DNA from: Ancylothrix sp036704045
GTDB lineage: Bacteria > Cyanobacteriota > Cyanobacteriia > Cyanobacteriales > Oscillatoriaceae
NCBI GenBank assembly: GCA_036704045.1
Contig: DATNQM010000036.1
Coordinates: 62,001 to 126,000 of the forward strand
Direction: 5' to 3'
Length of the DNA: 64,000 nucleotides
Under the pieces are notes generated by a model. It worked only from the letters and a program-made list of their open reading frames with translations. It had not been told where the DNA came from and did not search any database. Shown here piece by piece: positions 44,348 through 52,634 of the stretch; positions within the stretch are counted from its first letter, which is position 1, and the number at the start of each line of letters is the position of its first letter. The position numbers and the translations under genes are program-made.

Positions 44348-45991
44348 TTAATTTCGTTTAATTTGGTAAACCAAAACCGGCCTATCAATGCCTTTAAAAC
44401 GGTATTCATCCATTAGGGAAAAATCCTCTGGTGATTTCAATAAATTGTAGGTACTTTCACTAATAACACATTCACCGGGCGGACAAATAGCTTCCATGCG
44501 AGAGGCTTGATTAATGGTAGCTCCTAAGACGGTATAATCGACGCGAGATTGGCTTCCAACGTCGCCTACAACGGCTTTACCGCTGTTAATAGCGATGCGT
44601 AATTGTAGGTTTTCTCGGAGTACATTGTTGCTATTAAGATAAACAAGCCGGTCGAGCATTCCTTTAGCAGCAGTTACGGCTCGATCTGCATGATCTTGTT
44701 GAGGTTCTGGTGCTCCAAAAAATGCCATAATACAGTCACCAATAAATTTATCCAGAGTACCACCAACTGCAAAAACTTCTTGAAGCATTTCTTCAAAAAA
44801 ATCATTGAGTAATTCGGCTATTTCCGCAGGACTTAAACGTTCGGAAAGGGCTGTGAATCCTACAATGTCTGCAAATAAGATGCTGATATCTTCTTCTTTT
44901 GGTGCAATACGACCGGCTTGTAAGGCTCCTTCTGCCATCATTTGTTGCACAACTCCGGGGGAGTGATAGCGCTCTAATCGATGACGAATTGTTTCTTCAC
45001 TTCGGAGTTTACGGGTGAGTAACCAACGCTGAACACTGGAGGCAACTAAATTGGCTAAAGTAGAGAAAAAACTGAGGTCATCTTCCCCACCTTCTGTCCA
45101 ATTACTAAAGGAAAGATGGGCATCTGCATAGAGCACTCCGACAACTTTTGTTTCATCCCATAAGGGTACTGCCATTGCGCTATGAATGTTGTTTGCAATG
45201 ATGCTTAATTCGTGTTCAAATCGCTTATCCATTTGAGCATCAGCGGTTTGAATAGCTACTTTTTCGGCAAAGACTTTTTGACAAATACTACGACTAATCC
45301 AGGTGCCATTGGCGGGGAGGTAATGTTGTTGAGATGCCTCGCGGGTTGCACAGTTTAAAAGTTCAAGTTTTCCGGTGCCGGTGATATCAATTAATAGGGC
45401 AAGCCGGTCGATGCTACTTAGTTCGCGGAAAACGACTTTTTGAACTTGGGAAAAAATGGCTTCTATAGATTCTGCATAGTTTAATCCTTTGGCGATGTCT
45501 ACGAGGTCTTTTAAACGGTCAATAGCGCGTTCTTTTTTGCTGAGATTATCACCGGCGGCATCGGCATCAATCCATTGTTTTTGGAGGTCTTTGGCATTTC
45601 GTAAAATCGTCATGCCAGGGCCGAGTGTTGTGATTAAGGGGTTAGTTTTTACTTGCGGGCGAACGTTCATTAATGCCTGCAAGTTTTGAGGTTGATTTAA
45701 CAGAATGGTTAGATAAATATTACCTAAATTAATAATATCTCCATGTTTTATTAAAGAAGGAGAAACTACAAATTGGTCATTTAATTTTGTGCCATTTTTG
45801 CTTCCCAAATCTTCAACAAGCCAGCTTCCATTTTCCGTTTTTACAAAACGAGCATGGCATCGAGAAATGGAACCGTAGGGTAAATGTAAATTGCATTCGG
45901 GGGAACGCCCCATTGTAAATTCATTTCTATCTACTATAACGGTTTTTTCTATATTTCCTTCTAACTGTATGCGCAGATTTAGCTCTGCCAT
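44348..45991 (-). CDS. FHA-GAF-class III nucleotide cyclase
   Basis: A 547-residue soluble signalling protein. Residues ~1-105 are an FHA domain (FTMGRSPECNLHLPYGSISR, VEDLGSKNGTKLND), which binds phosphothreonine peptides. Residues ~165-340 form a GAF domain (IHSAMAVPLWDETKVVGVLY). The C-terminal class III cyclase has metal-binding Asp in ILFADIVGFTALSER and DKFIGDCIMAFFG and the Asn/Arg pair in TINQASRMEA. The usual Asp of the substrate motif IGDSVN is Ala-Thr here (VLGATIN), so the product may be cAMP but is not certain. GGAGG precedes the ATG at 45991. Confidence 0.88.
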   Translation of the reverse strand: MAELNLRIQLEGNIEKTVIVDRNEFTMGRSPECNLHLPYGSISRCHARFVKTENGSWLVEDLGSKNGTKLNDQFVVSPSLIKHGDIINLGNIYLTILLNQPQNLQALMNVRPQVKTNPLITTLGPGMTILRNAKDLQKQWIDADAAGDNLSKKERAIDRLKDLVDIAKGLNYAESIEAIFSQVQKVVFRELSSIDRLALLIDITGTGKLELLNCATREASQQHYLPANGTWISRSICQKVFAEKVAIQTADAQMDKRFEHELSIIANNIHSAMAVPLWDETKVVGVLYADAHLSFSNWTEGGEDDLSFFSTLANLVASSVQRWLLTRKLRSEETIRHRLERYHSPGVVQQMMAEGALQAGRIAPKEEDISILFADIVGFTALSERLSPAEIAELLNDFFEEMLQEVFAVGGTLDKFIGDCIMAFFGAPEPQQDHADRAVTAAKGMLDRLVYLNSNNVLRENLQLRIAINSGKAVVGDVGSQSRVDYTVLGATINQASRMEAICPPGECVISESTYNLLKSPEDFSLMDEYRFKGIDRPVLVYQIKRN

Positions 45992-46123
45992 AATTATTAA
46001 ACCTCCATGAACTGCGGGAACTTTAGAATGGGCGAGAAAAACCGACTGGGGGAGGCCGGTTAAAAAATTAATGCTAGAAGAATCTGGCATTTTACCGGCA
46101 ATTTAGGGCGATATATTAACGCC

Positions 46124-46279
46124 CTAAAAATATGTTTTATTTGTCGAGCGATTGGGCGGATCTGTGTTGCCCCCAGAAGGATCTCGCACCCATAAGACCC
46201 TTTGCAGATCGTGTTTGACTGTGAGTTTTTGGCGTTGACGACAAGAGCGTGCGCCTAGTATGTATTTCTGTGATAGCAC
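46124..46279 (-). CDS. Putative 51-residue basic protein
   Basis: A GTG-started frame encodes (M)LSQKYILGARSCRQRQ, then a basic, Trp-containing stretch (KLTVKHDLQRVLWVRDPSGG) and a polar tail (NTDPPNRSTNK). The composition looks like a real protein and not random translation. No ATG and no clear ribosome binding site are visible; the frame extends upstream to a stop. The family is not recognised. It lies in the gap between the cyclase and the nicotinamidase-like gene. Confidence 0.4.
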   Translation of the reverse strand: MLSQKYILGARSCRQRQKLTVKHDLQRVLWVRDPSGGNTDPPNRSTNKTYF

Positions 46280-46399
46280 AGTTGGGCAAGCACCGGCACT
46301 CTGTCTGGTGAATTAAATAGCAGTCAGGATGATGTTTTTAAAGCAGGTGTCAGATTTTTGTCGCTGCTGCTCAAGTTTTTAGCACGCTTAGATTAAATT

Positions 46400-47443
46400 T
46401 TAAAAAATAGGAATATCGGGCCAAGTTTGGAGGGGTTGGGTAGAGGAAACTAGGTGCATACCGGCATCTGCAAAACGAGAAAAAGCTGCATTGGCTTGTT
46501 CTGTAAAATCAATAATCCCCGGAACGACAACCGCCGAGGTGCAGTCTTCTAATAGATAAACTTTTTTGGTTAACTTAGCATCAATTGCCAGTATTTCTGT
46601 TAGTAAATCGTCTATTGTCCACGCTACGCAATGACTTTTTGCTTGACCGGCAATGATAATTACATCAAATTGCAGTAATTTTTGAATTAGATTTGTATTT
46701 TTTTGAGCAATGGGTTTGTTATCGTGGCTGTCTAAAACTTCTGGCCTTAAAACTGAATAATTTTCAGTCAAAGGATTATTGCCTTTAATTTCAAAAAGGC
46801 TTTGGGTATTGCGAGCAATGCTATGAAAAAATATTGCTTCTTCTACGGACGAAACTAAGGCGTGTCCAATGCCTCCTAACATTGAGTGATAAGGCCAAAT
46901 TGTCAGGGGATATTTGCCTTCGTCGCTGAGTTTTTTAACATAGTGAAAAGCGTGTTTTTCTAGGCGTTCATAATCGCCGTTAGTCAGGCTTGGAGCGAGG
47001 TTTGGGTTAACTTTCCATTGACCGGTTTCTAGGCTTTCTAGGGTGATATTTGTGGCACTGGGAGTGGGGTTTTCTCCGTTTTGGTTTACCCAAAATATAG
47101 GGTGGAAAATTTGCAGGGCGCTGTGGGTGTCTAGGGTAGGGATAATGGTGGTGATGATGTCTAAATTGCGGTAGATAAATTCACAGAGTCTGATGTTATC
47201 TTCTATGGCGCCGGTGCCGGTTTTTCCCCCAACAAATAATTCAAAATCTGGTAAGCAAAATGTGTTTTGGACATCAATGGCTAAAAGGCATATTTTTTTT
47301 TGATCTTTGGCTGCCGGTTGGATTTGTTTTTTTAAAGACCAATCGCGCGCTTCTGTGGCTCGTTGTTGGTAGGGAACTCGCCAAAATTCTGAGACTTTTT
47401 TGGGATCAAAATGAACAGGAATTTCAAGGGTTTTGAGGGTCAT
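46400..47443 (-). CDS. Isochorismatase-like cysteine hydrolase, nicotinamidase type
   Basis: A 347-residue member of the isochorismatase superfamily. The catalytic Asp is in LLAIDVQNTFCLPDFELFV, the metal-site pattern D-x-H is in TLDTHSALQIFHP (as in nicotinamidases), and the nucleophile Cys is in AGQAKSHCVAWT. It is much longer than PncA (~200 residues), with an N-terminal extension (~50 residues) and an insertion. It may hydrolyse nicotinamide to nicotinate. It follows the HD gene by ~70 bp. Confidence 0.78.
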   Translation of the reverse strand: MTLKTLEIPVHFDPKKVSEFWRVPYQQRATEARDWSLKKQIQPAAKDQKKICLLAIDVQNTFCLPDFELFVGGKTGTGAIEDNIRLCEFIYRNLDIITTIIPTLDTHSALQIFHPIFWVNQNGENPTPSATNITLESLETGQWKVNPNLAPSLTNGDYERLEKHAFHYVKKLSDEGKYPLTIWPYHSMLGGIGHALVSSVEEAIFFHSIARNTQSLFEIKGNNPLTENYSVLRPEVLDSHDNKPIAQKNTNLIQKLLQFDVIIIAGQAKSHCVAWTIDDLLTEILAIDAKLTKKVYLLEDCTSAVVVPGIIDFTEQANAAFSRFADAGMHLVSSTQPLQTWPDIPIF

Positions 47444-47514
47444 ATTAGAGTTTGATATTTGGGCTAATTAAAGCTGGTTAAAAAATATTTGTTAACAACT
47501 TAATTTTGAAAATT

Positions 47515-48474
47515 TTAAGTTGTTTTAATAGGCTGTAAAAGGGGTGTAATAGTATTATTAACTAATTCAATTTTGGGAATTTCTGCCGTATTTTTTATTT
47601 CTTTAGAAATCAAATTTTGGTCTGTGGAGGTTGTGGCTGAGGTAATTTCTGATTCTACGGTGCATATATTGGTGTTTAAACTTTCTAGGATTTTTCTGCC
47701 TTCAGGAGTCACTTCTAAATAAGGCAAAGCTGCTTTAATATATTGATGTACGACGTTCCAATAAAATTTAGGAAAACCTGCTCTTAAATCCCCTGGATTT
47801 TTATAGCCTAGGTGTTTATTTGTGCCGGTTTCTTCAAATTCATAAAATAAGGCTGGCAGTTTTTGTAAATATTCTGGATCGCTCAATTGTCCTATTAAAT
47901 CTGCTGCTCTAACTAACCCCGGATAGGTAACAGTATCTTTATGAGTTTCGCCTGGGGGGACGGGGAAACGGGTGTGTTCAATATTACGCTGAATGACGCT
48001 AATATCTATAAGTTGACAATTGCTTAAATATTGTTGGACAAATAGTTTTCCTCGGTCTATATGATAGGCAGTTAGGCTGGCATCGGTGGCAGAAATTGGT
48101 ATAGAAATAAACTCTTTATTGTTGCCGGTTTGGTAGAGTCTTTTTGTTGGTTTGTCACATTGGCAAACTCCTTTTACATAACCAATATCATGACACAGCC
48201 AAGCTATTATGCAATGCACCCAATCTTCCTGGGATACGTTAGCTTCTTTTATTTGTTTACCTCGTAAAATTTCTTGGCCTACAAGAGTGACTAAAATTGT
48301 ATGATCGATGTTGTGATATAAAGCATCGGTTTTGGCAATATTTTCTAGGACAATTTTGGCAATGCAAGCTATGAGGTCTGTGTAGCCTGAGTTTTGGTTA
48401 CAAAAGCTGTTACGATAGCCGGTTTGCAACCGGTGAATTAGGGTGTCTATTTTTAGTTGAATTAAATTAAGCAT
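47515..48474 (-). CDS. HD-domain metal-dependent phosphohydrolase-like protein
   Basis: A 319-residue protein. The metal ligands appear as His in LYHNIDHTILVTLVGQEIL, the HD pair in IIAWLCHDIGYVKG, and further His in RNIEHTRFPVP. A conserved YPGLVRAADLIGQLSDP stretch follows. The C-terminal ~60 residues are Ser/Thr-rich. HD proteins hydrolyse nucleotides or phosphates; the substrate is unknown. It is the upstream gene of a pair with the nicotinamidase-like enzyme, which hints at nucleotide/NAD metabolism (inference). Confidence 0.78.
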   Translation of the reverse strand: MLNLIQLKIDTLIHRLQTGYRNSFCNQNSGYTDLIACIAKIVLENIAKTDALYHNIDHTILVTLVGQEILRGKQIKEANVSQEDWVHCIIAWLCHDIGYVKGVCQCDKPTKRLYQTGNNKEFISIPISATDASLTAYHIDRGKLFVQQYLSNCQLIDISVIQRNIEHTRFPVPPGETHKDTVTYPGLVRAADLIGQLSDPEYLQKLPALFYEFEETGTNKHLGYKNPGDLRAGFPKFYWNVVHQYIKAALPYLEVTPEGRKILESLNTNICTVESEITSATTSTDQNLISKEIKNTAEIPKIELVNNTITPLLQPIKTT

Positions 48475-49228
48475 TTTTATTCCCCTGACGAACGTGATAG
48501 GAAGTTTGGAAGTAGTTATTTTTTTGGCAATTTATGGATGGTTTTGAGGAGAGTAAGTCAGTAATTGTTAACCTTCTGATAGAGATTTTTTTTAAGAAAA
48601 AAAGCCGGTACAGATAATAAGAGGGTTCTTTGGGTTGCAGGTAAAAGTGAGAAGTTATAGGTTCTAAGGTATGGGTTGATTTTTTGTTGCCTATATTAGT
48701 TGTCAATGAAATGTTTATATATCTATTATTCATATTTTTTAATTAAATTTTCCCATAGAGTTAGGCTTTTTTAAAAATCACAAAAAACTTATAAGTAATT
48801 TTCCTTCATTTTATCAAATTTTAAAACACTAGACTGTTTGACTCTTTGACTCTTTGGCTCTTTTTCACGGATTTTTCCTTGCACCTCTAAGGAGGATGGA
48901 TTTTTAAGGCAAAGAGCAAAGAGGTTCATGAAAACTTACGTTTAATAGTAAATTTTCAACGATTTTTCTCAAAACGTCAATGATCTGATAACGGTTGAGA
49001 GTTTATAGTTTAAATTTCACGACAATTGTGGCTTGAGGGTTTGGCAAGAGTAATTTTCTAGTTGGTGTTAAATAAATGATATTATAGCGCTTGCTTTTAA
49101 AATTTTATAAACCAATATTTAATAATTTTTTAAAATAAGGAGGTAAATAAACCCGGTATTGCCCCTACACTCCGGGGTTTGTATGATTATTTAAGGTACA
49201 TTCAATTACACTTAACTTGCTAAAAACT
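48475..49228. other. Long AT-rich intergenic region
   Basis: No convincing gene. Three near-repeats of GACTCTTT/GGCTCTTT lie at ~48837-48865. A hairpin AAACCCGG/CCGGGGTTT lies at ~49149-49180 and could be an attenuator for the S4 gene. A near-perfect ribosome binding sequence AAGGAGGT at 49138-49145 has no start codon at normal distance. Confidence 0.4.
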
Positions 49229-49453
49229 ATGAGTGAAGAAAATCAAACCATTAGACTAGGGCAATTTTTAAAATGGGTGGGTGCGGTTCCCACCGGCGGA
49301 CAAGCAAAATTAGTCGTTCAAGGCGGACAAGTGAAAGTTAATGGTATGCTTGAAACCCGAAGAGGCAGACAATTAATTTCTGGTGATTTGGTGACATTTC
49401 AAGGCAAAACTTATGAAGTTGAATTAGAGCGCTGGGGATATTTTGTAGAGTAA
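49229..49453 (+). CDS. RNA-binding S4 domain protein (YbcJ/YaaA-like)
   Basis: A 74-residue protein consisting of a single S4 domain: RLGQFLKWVGAVPTGGQAKL, VVQGGQVKVNGMLETRRGRQ and GDLVTFQGKTYEVEL. S4 modules bind structured RNA, especially rRNA and tRNA. The TTG at 49217 would add four residues; the ATG at 49229 is preferred. A strong terminator follows. Confidence 0.88.
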   Translation: MSEENQTIRLGQFLKWVGAVPTGGQAKLVVQGGQVKVNGMLETRRGRQLISGDLVTFQGKTYEVELERWGYFVE

Positions 49454-49468
49454 TTAATATTAAATTAT

Positions 49469-49508
49469 TCCCTTCCTCTTGGCTTGATTAAGGGGAAGGG
49501 ATTTTTTT
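49469..49508 (+). terminator. Intrinsic terminator after the S4 gene
   Basis: TCCCTTCC and GGAAGGGA form a perfect 8-bp stem, followed by a run of eight T residues. It lies between convergent genes. Confidence 0.8.
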
Positions 49509-50287
49509 TATTGAGTTACCATTCGTTGTCGTTCTTTGGTCGCTTCTTGTTGTAATCCCCCTTGCTCTAAAAGGGAAATTAAACTATTAGATAAAAGCGG
49601 ATTTTTGGGCTGTGTAGTATATAGTTTATAACTCGTGGCTAGAGCATCGTACCATAAACCGGCACTCGCATAAATTTCGGCTTTTTCTTCATCAGAAGTT
49701 GCTTTTTCTAATTTAGCAATCACCTCTGATGTTGGCGAAGTTCGCTCGATCCAAGAGTGAGCAAATACATCAGCAGAGCGACGATTACTATTGCAAATAA
49801 GACTAACTGACCATTGATATTTACGTCCTGCTAGCAATTCTGGCAATTCTTTCGGAACTTCAATTTGCACAATTCCCGATTCTTTGGGCTGAATTTGTTT
49901 GACAAAAAGCGGTTTAGCGACCCCAGGCTCAACTAACGAAAACTCAAGGGGTGCCGTCGGCACGTCGGACAAATACCACAAAAACGTAGGATGACCGGCT
50001 GTAGTTAGGCCGGTGTGGTCATTGGGAGCAAGCAAACTCAAACCTATAGGCCCTTGATCACCACATCCCCGTGAACCCGTGCCTTGAGTGCTACGCGGTG
50101 CGCCTCGGTTCGGCGGTCTGTAAGTCATTGCAGTTTGACCAGCCTGTGCGGGTGATGTTAATTCTCCACTAAAAAGTTTGGTTATAAAAATTGAATTTTG
50201 TGGAGAACTAAGACCAGCCATTAACTGAATTACTAACAGTGTCGCTGTGCCAGTTAAAATACTTGTTATTTTGCGAAAATTGACCAT
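49508..50287 (-). CDS. DUF928 domain-containing secreted protein
   Basis: A 259-residue protein with a signal-like N-terminus (ITSILTGTATLLVIQLMAGL). The DUF928 region shows PPNRGAPRSTQGTGSRGCG, TTAGHPTFLWYLSDVPTAPL, SGIVQIEVPKELPELLAGRK and YQWSVSLICNSNRRS, followed by a helical C-terminus (EIYASAGLWYDALATSYKLY). DUF928 is largely cyanobacterial and of unknown function. It is the last gene of a co-oriented set with the CHASE2 cyclase, TPR-CHAT protein and TpsA-like adhesin, ~290 bp after the cyclase. Confidence 0.85.
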   Translation of the reverse strand: MVNFRKITSILTGTATLLVIQLMAGLSSPQNSIFITKLFSGELTSPAQAGQTAMTYRPPNRGAPRSTQGTGSRGCGDQGPIGLSLLAPNDHTGLTTAGHPTFLWYLSDVPTAPLEFSLVEPGVAKPLFVKQIQPKESGIVQIEVPKELPELLAGRKYQWSVSLICNSNRRSADVFAHSWIERTSPTSEVIAKLEKATSDEEKAEIYASAGLWYDALATSYKLYTTQPKNPLLSNSLISLLEQGGLQQEATKERQRMVTQ

Positions 50288-50576
50288 AACTTTAAAATCC
50301 TTTTACAATTTTTTGATGGTTTATTGTAGATTGCAAAGCAACCCCTCTTTATTTAAATTGCCTGCCAGACTTACCCCAAAAATTTTAGAAGTTTGTTGTT
50401 ATTATAGCTCAATTTTTTTCAATCGCCAGAGGTGTTTTTCGTCAAAATTTATTAAAAAAAGTTAAATTGGCAGAAAAAACACCTAAACAAGCATCAATTA
50501 TAAAATATTCGCTTAAAAGCAACCACTTAATAATATTTGCATCCCTAAATGTATTCAGGGACTTTGAAAACTATTT

Positions 50577-52460
50577 TTAGAGCATAACATGATAAATATT
50601 TACGGGTTGTTTACGTCCTTTTAGCAATTCTGAACCTAAATATCGGGTAGCAAATTCGCCTTTTACATGAAAATAAGTCTCCTCACTAATTAAAATCCGG
50701 CAAATTCCACCATCAATAGATTTATCAAAACTTTCTAAACGAGCAGCAACATTTACACTATCCCCAATTACCGTATAATCTTCTCGTTCTCGACTACCCA
50801 AACTACCAATAACCACTGAGCCAGTGCAAATACCCACCCGCATCGCTATTGTAGGTTGTCCTTGTCTTTCCCAATGTTGATTTAGCAAACGCAATTTTGA
50901 AGCCATTTCCAAAGCACAACTCACCGCCGCCTTAGCATCAGAAGCAACACCTTCTGGGGTTGTGCGAGCAAAAGGAACCCCAAAAACCGCCATCACCGAA
51001 TCACCAATAAACTTATCAACAACACCACCTTTTTCTAACACTAAACCTGCCATTTCTTCCATATACTCATTAAGCCAACACATTAAATTTTCCGGTTCTA
51101 AAGTTTCAGCAATGGTACTAAAATTTTTAATATCAGTAAATAAAACAGTCGCCGTAACTTTGCGACCAGATAACCGGCCTTCCTTAAGAATTTGATCTCG
51201 TTCTCGCCAAATTACCTCAGCAATTTTTGGAGTCACATGACGACCAAATAAATTCATTACCGTTTGTCGATCTTGACGTTCAACATGAGCAAAATAGGCA
51301 TTAATAATTGCAAAACAACTCAACAAACAAAGAACCGGGGGCACAACAGGAAGCCACAAACCACCCAAAAAACTTAAATAACAAATTCCAATTAAATTAA
51401 CATTAGCCACACCTATAACCAACACAGTCCACCGACGAGAACCGGCCGCCCAACTAACCAAACAACCAACCCCACACCACAAATAAATCCACACACTTTC
51501 CAACCAATCATCCCATACCTTAAGCAAAGGACGATTTTGCAAAGCAGCGCTAATAATTTGGCTAGTTAAAGTTGCTTGAACTTCCACCCCAGCCGTTTGT
51601 TGAGGCTGACTAAAAGGCGTATAAAAATAATCTTTCAAACTCGTTGCTGTCGGCCCAATAAAAACAACCTTATTCTGAAAAAAATCTTGAGAAAGCCTAT
51701 TTTCCATCACATCTTGCATAGAAACATGAAAAAAAGTCCGCGCCGGCCCCCGATAATTCAACAAAACTTGATATCCCCCAGCATCCGCCTTTATATAAGC
51801 CCCATCGTTGCTTTCAAAAGGCACAAACTCCGCATTATTAAACTTTAAATTAACTGAATTTGGATCGGGAAAAACATTTTTTTCTTGTAAATAAATCATC
51901 GCCAACATCAACCCTAAACTCGGCAAAGATTCCCCCTCTGGCGTATCCAAAAAAAGCAAACCTCGGCGTAACTTGCCATCATCATCAACCACAACATCAT
52001 TAACCCCAACTTGACCTAGTTTTTTCAAAACCGGCGCAGCAGCAACAGCCGAACTATCCTTATCCCCAATCTTTTTTTCAATTCCAATTAAATTAGGAGT
52101 CGAATTAAAAACCTTCATCAATTTTTCATAACCCGACTTCACCGGCATATCCCGATACAAATCTAAACCCATTGCCACCGGTTTTTGTGTTTTCACTTTA
52201 TCAATTAATTCTGCCAACTTATCATCAGAAATCGGCCAACCATATTTTTGTAAATCCGACTCTTCAATACCAACAATCACAATTCTTTCATCTCTTTGCT
52301 CAGGAGGACGCCAGCGAAAAAATAAATCCAAAGCCATCCATTCCAAAGGCTGTAACCAGCCAGTCAACCGCACCACCAAAAAGACTCCCCCCACCACCGG
52401 AGCCGTCACCCATACCCCCCGCCATTGCCAAATTTGTTTTTTTAGCTTTGCCCAAACCAT
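50577..52460 (-). CDS. CHASE2 domain adenylate/guanylate cyclase
   Basis: A 627-residue membrane protein. A first helix (residues ~17-33) leads to an extracytoplasmic CHASE2 sensor domain (VIVGIEESDLQKYGWPISDD, VGVNDVVVDDDGKLRRGLLF, VVFIGPTATSLKDYFYTPFS). Three hydrophobic segments follow (WIYLWCGVGCLVSWAAG, VLVIGVANVNLIGICYL, LPVVPPVLCLLSCFAII). The cyclase has metal Asp in VLFTDIKNFSTIAETL and DKFIGDSVMAVFG, substrate motif YTVIGDSVNVAARLES, and intact Asn/Arg. It probably makes cAMP in response to an envelope signal. It lies ~175 bp downstream of the TPR-CHAT gene. Confidence 0.92.
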   Translation of the reverse strand: MVWAKLKKQIWQWRGVWVTAPVVGGVFLVVRLTGWLQPLEWMALDLFFRWRPPEQRDERIVIVGIEESDLQKYGWPISDDKLAELIDKVKTQKPVAMGLDLYRDMPVKSGYEKLMKVFNSTPNLIGIEKKIGDKDSSAVAAAPVLKKLGQVGVNDVVVDDDGKLRRGLLFLDTPEGESLPSLGLMLAMIYLQEKNVFPDPNSVNLKFNNAEFVPFESNDGAYIKADAGGYQVLLNYRGPARTFFHVSMQDVMENRLSQDFFQNKVVFIGPTATSLKDYFYTPFSQPQQTAGVEVQATLTSQIISAALQNRPLLKVWDDWLESVWIYLWCGVGCLVSWAAGSRRWTVLVIGVANVNLIGICYLSFLGGLWLPVVPPVLCLLSCFAIINAYFAHVERQDRQTVMNLFGRHVTPKIAEVIWRERDQILKEGRLSGRKVTATVLFTDIKNFSTIAETLEPENLMCWLNEYMEEMAGLVLEKGGVVDKFIGDSVMAVFGVPFARTTPEGVASDAKAAVSCALEMASKLRLLNQHWERQGQPTIAMRVGICTGSVVIGSLGSREREDYTVIGDSVNVAARLESFDKSIDGGICRILISEETYFHVKGEFATRYLGSELLKGRKQPVNIYHVML

Positions 52461-52634
52461 CCCTTAACCCCGTTGCTATATGCTTTAAGCGGTTGGCTAT
52501 TCATATTGAATTGTAGGGGTGTTTTACCAACTTAAATTTTATAAAACCGGTAAAGCTTATAGGTTAAACAGCCTTCAACCGGCAATAACTTTTCCCTAAT
52601 CAAAATTCATCTTATTTCTAGCAAAGCTAAAGCA

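Noticed and set aside
48467..48733. 88-codon minus-strand ORF overlapping the HD gene start
   Set aside because: Composition is low-complexity and Lys/Asn-rich, with no family, and it has only a marginal start; it is probably 5' untranslated AT-rich DNA.
49138..49198. Near-perfect ribosome binding site AAGGAGGT followed by an 11-codon TTG frame
   Set aside because: The spacing to the TTG is ~14 bases and no ATG or GTG is at normal distance, so a leader peptide is not supported.
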